NCBI RefSeq assembly: GCF_031877795.1
Contig: NC_133940.1
Coordinates: forward strand, 4,775,985-4,839,984
Origin: Strix aluco
Lineage: Eukaryota > Chordata > Aves > Strigiformes > Strigidae
Length of the DNA: 64,000 nucleotides
Direction: 5' to 3'
The position numbers were made by a program, and so were the translations under genes. Positions 18,534 through 38,015 of the stretch are shown piece by piece. The notes under the pieces are model-generated. The model ran no database searches and had not been told where the DNA came from. It saw nothing but the letters and a program-made list of their open reading frames with translations. Each line of letters begins with the position of its first letter. Within the stretch, counting starts at the first letter, position 1.

Positions 18534-19062
18534 GCGGCGGAGGCGGGGTCTGCTCGGGCCGGTCTGCCCGGTGCCCGCGCCTTTTCCCGGCTGCTGCACC
18601 GGGGCCATCGGGAGGTGCTGGGGGGCCGCGGTCGGGGCGGGAGCCGCTGCGTGCGGCTCCTCCCTGCTGCCGGGCCCGGTCCTGGTCCTGCAGCAGCGTC
18701 GCCCCGCGCCCGCGGGCCCGGGCGTGCTCACACGGGGCCCTGTGGAAGGGGCTCCCCACGGGCCTGGGGCTTGGCTTTGGCTCTGGACTTCAGCCCAGAC
18801 TCAAAACCTGTGAGCAGCTCCCGAATGAGCCCTCTGACGGTACCGTCCTCCTCAGAGCGCCTTCTTCCCCCTGTTCCCTTTCCTCCTCTCTCCCCACTAC
18901 TCTCTTAACCCACCTGGGTTCCTGGACCCCTCTGAGACACACCACTGGGTTCATCTTCCTTGCTTTGCCTTTCACCTGGAGCACTGCTGCTTCTTGGCCG
19001 TGGCAGCTTGTCCAGCCTCAATGGCAGGGCAGGGGTTGGGTGTTACAGCGTTTCTTCAGGCA
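18534..19062. other. GLA upstream CpG-rich flank
   Basis: The CpG-rich sequence grades into ordinary sequence toward the LTR element. No divergent coding exon was recognised, although in human the divergent neighbour here is HNRNPH2. Confidence 0.4.
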
Positions 19063-19068
19063 GCATCT
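19063..19068. repeat. Target-site duplication, left copy (gcatct)
   Basis: The six bases gcatct directly precede the TGTGGGAG start of the 5' LTR and recur directly after the 3' LTR. Confidence 0.85.
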
Positions 19069-19588
19069 TGTGGGAGTGTCAGCTCTGTGCAGCTGTGGGA
19101 GATTCAATATGTTAAGAGTCAAATCATGTGTTACTGGTCAATGATTAAGAAGTAAGTGGGCATTGGGCTGTCAGCCCTGCACAGCTGGGGGAGATTCAAT
19201 ACTTAAGAGCCAAATCGACATTGGCCGGTGAGCTCTGTTTGGGGAGATCGGTGAAGGTGGAGAGCTCTGCTTGGGAGAACTCTGCTTGGGGAGCCAGGCA
19301 GGAGCTCTGTCCTGCGCTGGCTTGGAGAAGCAGTGAGGTTTGGAGGAGAAACAGGCCTTGGAAGAGCGATACCAGGCTGTGCTAGTGTGGTGAAGAAAAT
19401 GGCAGCACCGAGACTGCCTGTATGGTATGGAACTGTTTGTGGGATAAGAGTGTTGATGACTGTCTAGCTGCTGATTTGCTTATTGTGCAGTCAGAGCTAA
19501 GGTAGTGAGAGCGTAAGTGTGTACCATTGTAATAATGAAGGATTTTCCTTCTGCACTTCAATGGAGAGTCTGTGCCTCAGTTGCCACA
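19069..19588 (+). repeat. 5' LTR
   Basis: 520-bp LTR from TGTGGGAGTGTC to TTGCCACA. It matches the 3' LTR along its whole length, apart from a shorter set of GCTCTGCTTGGGAGA-type internal repeats. It lies about 700 bp upstream of the GLA start codon and points away from GLA. Confidence 0.93.
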
Positions 19589-19590
19589 GA

Positions 19591-19608
19591 TGTTGCCCCG
19601 TGTGAGGC
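19591..19608 (+). other. Probable primer-binding site, lysine-tRNA-like
   Basis: It starts two bases after the 5' LTR. By eye, 12 of 18 bases agree with the tRNA-Lys1,2 primer site used by several betaretroviruses. The assignment is tentative. Confidence 0.4.
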
Positions 19609-19732
19609 GGTGATAAGTGTGACCAGCTTGGATCACTCCGGTGGCAAACCTCACAGAACTTAAGAGCTGCTGTGAGGAAGCAGGAGCTGGCATCAATCAC
19701 CGCTGCAGGGTGAGTAAGGTGAGCTGGGGGGA

Positions 19733-20560
19733 GTGATGGGGAGTTTAATATCCTCGGAAGAAAAATATAAGGTGCATATTAACTCACATGCCTTGAAGAG
19801 AATTCTAAAGTGGGTGGCAGCTGCGGTTACTGCATTCACTGTTCTGACATGGGAGGAAGCAGGAGGAAGACTGTGGGAGTGTGCAACACGAGGGTATCAG
19901 GTTGCGGCAGAACTCTTGCCGACATGGAGAACTCTTTTTGAGATAATAAAAAGACAAGATAAGGAATGCGGTCAGTCTGTTAAGACAGAGGATGAGGACA
20001 CGTGTTCTGAACCCCTGCAGCAAGGTTTATGTGCTGGGTCTTTTGACTGCGATAATCCTTTAGACCCTGGCACTGTAAATCCTAAAAGAGACCCTGGCCT
20101 GTGTCCTCCCTTAGCGGGGGATGATCCATGGGGAAAAGTGAGGCAAGAAGCCTTGGCGCAAGGGGATATGGACATGGCGAGAAAGATTGTTGCTCCTCTA
20201 ATTTATGAGGCAGGACGTCAGCCATGTTGGGAAGGACTCCAATTTTCTGTTATTAAAGAACTACAGAAGAGCGTTAATGAGGACAGACTTAAACTCACAA
20301 CAGCTATACTGGAGGCAATCGCTCATGGCTGTACCCAGCATTCACATCCCCCCACCTGCAAGCTCAGAGTTGGCAGTGGCGGCCCCGGGCCTCCCCGAGG
20401 CCTCCCCCTGCCACGGAGCGACTGCCTGCGGCCGAGTCTGGCAATGCCATCGTCCATCCCGGCTTCCCTTCAACACAAAAAGCGACGGTTTTTTACAGAA
20501 GGTGTTGACACTGTGATGCGGTGTCCCTTGTCTATTCTAAAAGGACTAATTTGTATACTA
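19733..20560 (+). pseudogene. Gag-type remnant of the LTR element
   Basis: The reading begins MMGSLISSEEKYKVHINSHA, a short basic N-terminus like the matrix protein of class II retroviruses. Further on, CWEGLQFSVIKELQKSV resembles the start of the betaretroviral capsid. The part beyond about 20340 is GC- and proline-rich and not recognisable. The remnant is far shorter than a complete gag, and no nucleocapsid Cys-His boxes were seen. It is treated as a fossil. Confidence 0.7.
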
Positions 20561-20562
20561 AA

Positions 20563-20829
20563 GTATTATGGAACATGTGGACTATGCCAGTTTTGGTTAT
20601 CAGGTCACAAGCTGCTTTGCAGTATCAAGCCGTTATGGAACTCCAGATGACCTGAAAGAAATGACTGACGTTGCTCACTCAATGGGCATCCCTGTTCTGC
20701 TGGATGCTGTGCACAGCCGTGTATCAAAAAACTCCAGAGGTGATCTCAACAAATTTGATGGTGCAGATTCTTGTTTCTTCCATTCCGGCCATAGAGGAAA
20801 CCATCAGCTCTGAGACAGCAGGCTCTTTG
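20563..20829 (+). pseudogene. GBE1: GBE1-derived segment A inside the LTR element
   Basis: The plus-strand translation reads [44 protein letters not shown] and [12 protein letters not shown]. It aligns residue by residue with human 1,4-alpha-glucan branching enzyme from IMEHAYYASFGYQ to about WDSRLF, the start of the catalytic barrel. No intron interrupts it although GBE1 is a multi-exon gene, so the source was processed RNA. It is directly followed by segment B, which belongs upstream of it in GBE1. Confidence 0.88.
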
Positions 20830-20834
20830 ATATG

Positions 20835-21015
20835 CAAAGTGGTGATTTGTGCTCAAAATGGTGAACTCCTCTATCGTGCTTCACCTTGGGCAAGATACGT
20901 AGTTTGTGATGAAGACAAAGTGAATTACGATTGGGTACACTGGAATCCACCAGAGTCATATGTACATAAGCATCCTTCCCCCAAGAGATTAAAAAGCTTA
21001 AGAATCTATGAGTCT
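20835..21015 (+). pseudogene. GBE1: GBE1-derived segment B inside the LTR element
   Basis: The translation reads [20 protein letters not shown], then [19 protein letters not shown] and SLRIYES. It aligns with the part of branching enzyme (human KVVITS...GEILYRISPWAK to SLRIYES) that lies before segment A in the normal protein. About 37 residues that separate B and A in GBE1 are absent, and the order is reversed to A then B. The similarity stops cleanly at YES. Confidence 0.88.
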
Positions 21016-21084
21016 TGATTTAAAAACAAAGAAGGGGGAAATCTCTGGATACACCACATGGTCAACAAGCAATGGCTTTGTGTA

Positions 21085-21305
21085 AATGTAGATTGTAGTA
21101 TTTAAGTTAAAAATAATGTAGATTGTAATATTTGGTAAGTTTAAGGAAAATAATAAAATAATGCAGACTGTAGTATTTATTAAGCTTAAGGAAATAATGT
21201 AGATTGTAGTATTTGTTAAAAATAATGTAGACTGTAGTATTTGTTAAGCCTAAGGAAAATAATAAGATAATGCAGATTGGAGTATTTGTTAAGCTTAAGG
21301 CTTGT
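21085..21305 (+). repeat. Short tandem repeats in the 3' noncoding part of the LTR element
   Basis: About six imperfect copies of a 30-45-base unit built on AATGTAGATTGTAGTATTTG followed by TTAAGCTTAAGGAAA. They are AT-rich, with no reading frame maintained, between the GBE1 segments and the 3' LTR. Confidence 0.8.
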
Positions 21306-21471
21306 GTGATGGGATAAACTGTAATCAGTAGAGAAACTGCTTGTATGACTGGAGTAATGAGCCCCTCAAGGAGTTACCTTCCTTATTTTGTGATTATTCT
21401 ATGGATATTTTGTTTTCTGAGGTTTGCCTAAAGCTTAATTGGTAAAGCCTTTGCAGGTGCAGTTGTAAAAC

Positions 21472-21485
21472 AAGGAAGGGGGAGA
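21472..21485 (+). other. Polypurine tract
   Basis: AAGGAAGGGGGAGA abuts the 3' LTR, as expected for the plus-strand primer. A similar run, AAAGAAGGGGGAAA, lies near 21028-21041 just after GBE1 segment B. Confidence 0.8.
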
Positions 21486-22066
21486 TGTGGGAGTGTCAGC
21501 TCTGTGCAGCTGTGGGAGATTCCATATGTTAAGAGTCAAATCATGTGTTACTGGTCAATGATTAAGAGGCAAGTGGGCATTGGGCTGTCAGCCCTGCACA
21601 GCTGGGGGAGATTCAGTACTTAAGAGCCAAGTGGACATCAGCTGGTCAGCTCTGCTGGGTGAGCTCTGTTTGGGGAGCTCGGCGAAGGTGGAGAGCTCTG
21701 CTTGGGAGAGCTCTGCTTGGGAGAACTCTGCTTGGGGAGCCAGGCAGGAGCTCTGTCCTGTGCTGGCTTGGAGAAGCGTCAGCTCGGCTCTGTGCTGGCC
21801 CGGAGGAGCAGCAAGGGTTGGAGGAGAAACAGGCCTTGGAAGAGAGATACCAGGCTGTGCTAGTGTGGTGAAGAAACTGGCAGCACCGAGACTGCCTGTG
21901 TGGTATGGAACTGTTTGTGGGATAAGAGCGTTGATGACTGTCTAGCTGCTGATTTGCTTATTGTGACGTCAGCGCTAAGGTAGCGAGAGTGTAAGTGTGT
22001 ACCATTGTAATAATGAAGGATTTTCCTTCTGCACTTCAATGGAGAGTCCATGCCTCAGGTGCCACA
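21486..22066 (+). repeat. 3' LTR
   Basis: 581-bp LTR, 61 bases longer than the 5' LTR, mainly from extra copies of a GCTCTGCTTGGGAGA-like repeat and an added GGCTCTGTGCTGGCCCGG-type stretch. It ends AGGTGCCACA, next to the right target duplication. Confidence 0.93.
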
Positions 22067-22072
22067 GCATCT
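22067..22072. repeat. Target-site duplication, right copy (gcatct)
   Basis: Identical to bases 19063-19068. The sequence continues as ttgcagcc, host flank. Confidence 0.85.
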
Positions 22073-25000
22073 TGCAGCCTGCCTGTCCTGTCTGCGTGTG
22101 CGGTGTTCAGAGCACAGGTCTCCCGGCTGTGCTGAGGAGCTGGCAGGGTCTCTGCGCTGAGCTCAGGGTGTTTTATGGTACTGTAGGTTGGGAGGTAAGG
22201 AAGGGGAATGGGGTCTCTGCAGAGCCTGGCTCTCCTCTTGCAGGGATCCAAGGATCAGAGTGAAGCCCAGAGCCTGACCCAGCGCTGGCAAGAGGCTGAT
22301 ACAGAGCCCGGGGTGTGCAGCTGCTCTGCCTGCTTGTGGGGATCCCTGGGGGCTGGATCCAGCGTGTCTCTGCCTGGGGTCCTGTGCCCATCCAGACCTT
22401 TGCACTCAAAGATTGTGGTCTCTCTTCAAAACAAATTCAGCCACAAGAATAAGTCATAGTCACTGGGCATAGCCCTCTCTGCACCAGTAAAACCAGCTTG
22501 ACTGAGGGTTGAGACAAGAACCTCTGGGAAGGGGCAATGCCGGTGTCAGCATGACCCAGAGAGCTGTAAGGGGCACCTACATCCCAGTCGGTGTCTCAGA
22601 TGAACCCCAGATTTAATCCCTGGTTTTGCAGTAGTCACACAGCTGAGAGCACTGCTGGGCCTCACCCTGCTGGAGGTATCGGCGTTGGCAGCGTCTGTGG
22701 GCTGGCAGGGAGAGCAGTGGGAAATGGAAAACGAGGAGCCTATTCTTCCCCCCTGGGCATTCCCCCCAGGGCTGGACCAACCCTGCAGCCCCGTTGGAGC
22801 TTTCATCACGGGCCCTGCCGCAGCAGGAGGGAGCAGCAGGGGGGGACAGGGGGGGACTGCTGCCCCGGGGGAGGGCTCTGGGTGCCGCTGGTGCGCGGGG
22901 CCAGCGAGGCATCTCGCTAGGTGTCCTCCGATCCCTGCTCTGGCGCTGCCAGGGAACAAAAGCTCTTCAGAGCCTGTGGTTTGATAATCGCTCCTTGTTT
23001 CAGTGCCGGGGTCCTCCCCCTGCCCCTTGGGCTGAAGCGCAGAGGCTTCTCAAAGTGGGACAAAACAAGCCGCTTCGGGGGCTGGAAAACCTCATGGCTT
23101 TCTTCTTTCTTGTGCAAAACTACAGCCCGGAGCCGGGCAGTTATCCCGTATTTCCAGGGCTTGGGAGCGCTGCAGGGCTGATCCCTGCTTGTGTCCAGGC
23201 TCCAGCCCTCCCTCGCTGCCCCTTCCCAGGTGCCCTGCCCCTGGTTGTACCTAGCACAGCCACCCCCCTTGGGCTGGGGAGCAGGTGGGGTGCCCCGTGG
23301 CTGGCATCCCCTGAGCGGTGCAGGCTGGTCCCAAGGCGATGCAGGGGGAGGTGAAGGAGGGTGTGGGGTTTGGCAGGGCACTGGTGAGGCCCCTCTGAGC
23401 AGGCGGAGATGATGGGCTGTGGTGTGATGCTGCAGCTTAGACGTCACAGGTGTGCTGGGGGCCAAAGTGCCCCTTGGCTCCTGGGGCTCCTCTGGGGGCA
23501 GTGCTGGCAGAGCTGTGCTGAGGGCTGGGGTGCTGGCACTGCCATGCTGCCTGAGCACCCCGCACCTGGACCTTCCCTGTGGTGGAAGGATCCTGCCCCC
23601 AGGGGGCTGGCTGCAGCGCATCTGCAGTTCTGCAAGGGCCCTGTGCACCGTGGCATGGCCGGATCCCAGCAGGGCACACTGCCAGTCCAGACCCTGGCAC
23701 CTTCCTCGTGCCTCGCTTTCCCCATCTGTAAGGAGCAGCCCTGGCCTGCTGAGGGCTGGCTGGCTGACTTTGGAGCTTGATATTTTCTTTAAAAAAAAAA
23801 TCCATGCCCAGGCAACATGCGAAGGGCGCTGAGCGCTCAGAGCCCTGACAGAGCTGTCGCTGTTCTTGCTGCACTGAACTCCCCTGGCTCTAAACCCGGT
23901 GCCCCGAACAGCGTGGGACAGGCTGGCGGTGGGACAGGCTGTCCTGCGGCATTGCTCCGCTCAGGCAGGGTGGTTTGCTAAACCTCTGGCAGTTGCCCCA
24001 GGGCAGCTCCAGGCTTCACCTGGTGAAGGAGGTGGGGGAGGAAGGGAAGGTTTGGTGCCCCAATGCCGCCATGCACAGTGGCAGAGCTTGGCTCCAGCAG
24101 GATCAGGCACTCTGGTTGGTGGAGCGGGGGCCCGGCTAGCATGCCACCGCAGTGCTTGGCTAAGGGCACGTTTCCTTGGCCCCATGCAGGCACCCCAGGG
24201 AGCCCTTGGGGCTGGCGAGAGGCCGTGCTGCCCCAAACCTCTGTGTGGCTGTGGCCGCCCAGCCCTGGCTATGCTGTTGGCAGGCTGTTGGGAAGCTGGC
24301 CGTGCTGATGAGGCTCATTTTACTGTCTGGGAGTCCTGTTAGCCTGGTGTAACTCCATTAACTTCCATTTAAACCAGCAATTAACTTGGCCATGGCTGTT
24401 GGTTCCGTGCCCACAGCTGCTTCCCGGGGATATGTCCCGCAATGCACAGCCTTGGGCAGGAAATGGAAAATTGGCTCTGTCGAAGGCTGAGGGCTTTGCT
24501 GGGGGATGGAAGCACCTGGGCTGGCCCCTGGCTGTGCTGCGACAGGTGGGAGGGCACAGGGCTCAGCACTCCCATCTTGGGCACTGCAGCTGTCCCCAAG
24601 ATGTGAGGGACCCACTGAAGGTGTCCTGGAGGGCAGTGACAGCCCTGCAGCTGTGTGGGTGTCCCAGCATCTCCCAGTCCAAACTGGGCTGCTGAGAGGA
24701 CCAGGGGCAGGGGCTGAGTGCTGCTCCTGACCACGAAACTGCTCCCGGGTTCAGCCGAACCACAAGGGCTTGCAGGGCCGTGGGGCAGCGCTCTCCTCAT
24801 GCCTTTGCTAGCACGGTGCCAGCAGTGAGGCTCCCCCGCCTCGCCGCGACCAGCGCATGGGACCCAGGGGCTTTAGCTTAGGAAGGATGTGTTGGGTTTT
24901 TACCATTTTAATTTTTGGGGGATGCACCAGTTCCTGGAGCCGAGTGGCTTAGAGCTGACTGCAGTGTTTATCTCTGAACAGATGCTGGGTGCCCAGACCT

Positions 25001-25967
25001 GAAGTTTGGCAAGGGAGGGAAAGGAGAGCAGGGAGTGAAGAAACCAGGCGTACCACACTGTGTGAAACGGCTCCCGGCTCTCCCCTTGGCCGCATCCTCT
25101 CTCGGTTTGGGGTGGGGGCAGGAGCCAAACTCGGTTTGGTTTGTCCCATCTAAAGAACAACCCCAGCACCAAATCGGCATGGGTGCACCTCGCTTTCTCT
25201 CCTTCCCACCGCAGAAGACCCCGACGGGGCGGGCGGGTGATGGGGCTGCGAGGTACCAACAGAGCCGGTCTGTGAAACTTGGCCAGGAGGACAGAGGGAG
25301 ATTGATGTTTGCTTGGGTGCTCGGCCCTCAGCTGCGGGCTCTGCCTGCCCCTGCGCCAGCTGGGGACAAAAGCGCTGGCCCCGGATGGCACTGCAGGGCT
25401 GGCGTAAGCCCCCCAGGACAGCTGGCAGCTCTGTAAGGCTGGCGCCCGCCCAGCAAGCCAGTGCAAAGGGGCCGCGCAGGGAGGCTCGCCCGTCGGAACG
25501 CTCGCCCATGTTGGGGTGTCTGAGCTCCAGCGCTGAGCCGAAGCCCCCCCCCCACCCCGGCCCCACATTTGCCCCATCTTGGGTCCTGTCCCCTGGCCAA
25601 GCCTCATGGGATGGAAGGGAGCTGGGGTGACCACAGGGAGCACCCCACAGAGCTGGCAGGGGGAGGAGAGTGATGGGGTTTGGGACTGAGAGCTCACGGG
25701 GGGGGGGCTCCCGCCCAGCCCTGCTGGCATCTCCCACGTGGAAGATAAAACCCGATAGTCACCACCAATTAAGTCAGAAAAATCACCCATGGAGGTAACG
25801 ATGCCTGGGTATAAGTGCACATCAGGGCTCCTGTCCCTACAGGACTGTTGTGCCATTGTCCTCATGTCCCTCCCACATGCGGGGGCCCCCCGCCAGGAGC
25901 TGGGGCTGGCCACAGAGTCCTTAGCAGAGACAAACTCCCAGCACACCACTGAAAATCCCAGAAAGGC
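22073..25967. other. Intergenic interval between the LTR element and GLRA4
   Basis: No gene was recognised. The long open frames here (up to about 350 codons on the minus strand, 24900-25949) lie in GC-rich DNA, overlap other open frames and look like no known family. Confidence 0.4.
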
Positions 25968-25973
25968 TTTATT
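25968..25973 (-). terminator. GLRA4: Candidate GLRA4 poly(A) signal (AATAAA, distal)
   Basis: Minus-strand AATAAA is followed by GCCTTTCTGGG and a TGGTGTGCTGGG stretch, a good U/GU-rich downstream element. It would give GLRA4 a 3'UTR of about 1.95 kb. Confidence 0.55.
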
Positions 25974-26714
25974 TGCGTCGGAAGATTGCTGCTGTTTAAA
26001 AACCCACCGCTGCTAGAGGGTGGCTTGGCCGCCCAGCGCCTGCAGGTGCTGGCACCTCCCCATTCAGCGCTGCCTCGGGGTGCCAGGCGAGATGAGGTGC
26101 ACCCCCTCCTCTGCCTCCAAAGGGGGCCTCCCCAAAAACAAGAGTTGAAAGCCTAGCCTGGGCAGACGTTGGGGCCCCACAGGGACCCCCGCAATGGGGA
26201 AGGCATGCACAGCGCTGGGTCCCGGGTGTGGCCTGGGCTGGTTCTCCTTCACTTGCCCAACGTGTGAAATGGGTGCGTGCAGCTGAGCGCTCTGTAGGGT
26301 TCAGGGGGCTGGGGAGGGGACGGGGGGTGCAGGGCTTTGTTCCTGGTGAGTCGTGCGAGGGAGAGGGTCATGCCTGCCTGAGGAGCTGGGCCGGGGGCTG
26401 CGGTGGGGGTGTCTGCCTGGGTCTGGCTTCAGCAGGCAGCGCTAACCTCCTGCCCTGCAGAGTCCCTTTTGCCATCACCGGTGAGTAACCGGGGCCCTTG
26501 CTGTGCCATGGTGGCACCACAGCCTCCAAGGAAAGGGGAAAATCCTATTTCCATCCTGCCCTGCCTGGAAGACCCTGGGCCCTTTCCTGCACCTGGGGCC
26601 GTGGGGGGACAGACCACACCGGGCTGAGCCCCCCTGGGCTGGCTGTGAGCAGGGAGAAAGGAGAGCATCAACACATTTCTCTCTGTAGCACCTACATAAA
26701 CATCACCTACTGCT

Positions 26715-26720
26715 TTTATT
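26715..26720 (-). terminator. GLRA4: Candidate GLRA4 poly(A) signal (AATAAA, proximal)
   Basis: A second minus-strand AATAAA about 1.2 kb after the GLRA4 stop codon. Its downstream context is weaker than that of the distal site. Confidence 0.4.
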
Positions 26721-27920
26721 TCCTGCTAAGCGTGGAGGATATCCAGGTCTGGGGGGCTGGAAGTCTTGCTGAGCTTGTCCTTTGAGGTTTCAGACGCTCT
26801 CCTCTCCCGTGGAGGAGCAGCAGGTGTGAACCTGCTCGGGGACACCACGTGTGGGTGACAGGGTGAGGGGAAAGCTGGGGAACGGGGCAGTTTTCACCTC
26901 CGGCTCTCTGCTGGCACTGTGGGGCCATGGGAATGCAGCAGTCTGGGGATGCCACCACTCACTCTGCTCCTCCGAAGGGACCGGCCAAGCTGCCCCCACT
27001 ACTTTCATCCCAAAAAATCTCCCTCGGAAGATGGGCCCTACCTGCAGGTAGTGCAGTGCCAGCTCCCCCATGCCAAGCGGCTCCTGCCTGCCACTGTCTG
27101 TGCCCCTTCACTGTCAGCGGGACCGGCCTTGCCTGCTGCCTGCCCCAGAGCTGGCGTTTCCTTGGAGGAAAGAAGCCTCCTGCCCAGCATCCCTGCCACA
27201 GTCCTGCCTGCAGCTGCGGGCATGATGGGCAGCTCTGGGCTCTTGCAGGGAGGGAAGCATCCCTGACCCACTGCTCTGCTCTGCGTTGGAGCTGGCTGGG
27301 GGCTGCAGGGCCCTCTCTGTTGCTGGGCTGGGGGCTATGGGGCCATAGCGGCACCCCACGCAGTCTGGGGGCAGGCAGGGGTGCTGCCTGCTGTTTCCTG
27401 CAACCGAGCTCCAGGCCAGGGGAGGAGAGAGGACAGCAGCCTCTCGCCTGCATGCTCGTAGCCCACAGCTCAGCGATGCAGCCCAGAGAAGCAGCAGCCA
27501 GACATGGAAGGTGCAGAGAGGTGGAGGGTGTTTGGCTGGAAGGTGGTATTCCCTGGCCACCGGCTGTGCAGCATATCTGGGTACCAGGAGCTCCCCTGTG
27601 CCCTGGCAGCGCAGCATCCCTGGGTACTTGGGGCTCTGCCAGCAGCGCAGCATCCCTGGTACCCAGGGGTGACACCATGCAGGAGGCAGGAGGGGCCCCT
27701 CTCTCCAGCTGACCACGGGGATCTGAGGTTGCTGCTCCCCCACCTTGGTGCCCTGGCATCCAAAGGGACATGGGGGCTGCCACATGTCCAGGCTCCGAGG
27801 CCCAGCCCAGCTGTGCCACTGCTAAAGGACAGAGGGAAACAAAACGTGGTTCTGGCTGAGCTCGTGGTGCTGGGCGCCCTGGGGGGGTCAGACCAAGAGG
27901 CAGTCATGCTTTTCCAGGCC

Positions 27921-37417
<9,497 letters not shown>

Positions 37418-37854
37418 CCCGCCGCAGCCCGCAGCCCCGCCGCCCCGGGCGCACGGGCATGACCCGGCCGGCGGCGGCGGCGCCCCCGCTCCCGCTCCCG
37501 CCGCACCGGGGCCGCTGCCGCCGCCGCTGCCGCCGCCCCCCGCCCGGTCCCGCTCCTCATAGTCCGGGCGAGCGGGAGCCCGCCGCGGGGTGGGCGCCGG
37601 CCGGCTGCGGGCCCCGGGAGCCGGGCGGAGCCTCGCCCGCCGCGGCGGGGAGGAGGCGGGCACGGCGGTGGGGGGCTCCCCGCAGCCGTGCCCGCCTCCT
37701 CACCGCCGCCCCGGGGACCTCTGCCGCCCCGTCGGGGCTGTCCTGGCGCCCACGTCCCCCGCGGGGGCTGCTCGGCGCGGGGCGGCAGGGCCCTGTCCCC
37801 GTGCTGGGGGAGGGAGGCGGCTCCCGCGGGGGTCTGCGAGGGGCCGGGGACGCG

Positions 37855-38015
37855 CCGGGGCTGGGGGATGCGCTGGGTCCAGGGCTGCGCCGGGGCTGGG
37901 GGATGCGGCAGGGCTGAGGCTCGGCGGGGGTCAGGGGATGTGCGGGGCTGGGGGTTGCCCCGGGGACGAGAAATGTGCCGGAGTCAGGGGATGTGCGGGG
38001 CTGGGGGATGCCCTG
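37855..38015. repeat. GGGGCTGGGGGATGC minisatellite
   Basis: Imperfect tandem copies of a unit of about 20-30 bases containing GGGGCTGGGGGATGC or GGGGTCAGGGGATGTGCG, just outside GLRA4 exon 1. Confidence 0.65.

Larger units (their letters stand above)
19069..22066 (+). mobile_element. Endogenous class II (ERVK/betaretrovirus-like) LTR element carrying GBE1-derived sequence
   Basis: Full-length insertion of about 3.0 kb: 5' LTR 19069-19588, internal region 19589-21485, 3' LTR 21486-22066. Both LTRs start TG and end CA, and the element is flanked by identical 6-bp target duplications. Six bases is the length usual for class II elements. Inside are a gag-type region, two segments similar to the host glycogen branching enzyme gene, a noncoding stretch with short tandem repeats, and a polypurine tract. 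No protease, polymerase or envelope region was recognised, so it is a broken, non-autonomous fossil that must have been moved by another virus. The LTRs differ at roughly 5% of aligned positions by hand count, suggesting on the order of ten million years or more at bird-like rates (rough inference). Confidence 0.93.

Noticed and set aside
18534-19062. HNRNPH2 first exon
   Set aside because: Expected as the divergent partner of GLA in human, but no RRM sequence or coding exon was recognised between GLA and the LTR element or after it.
24900-25949. 349-codon minus-strand open frame in the GLA-GLRA4 interval
   Set aside because: The composition is low in stops because of GC content, overlapping frames are equally open, and no recognisable domain or splice structure is present.
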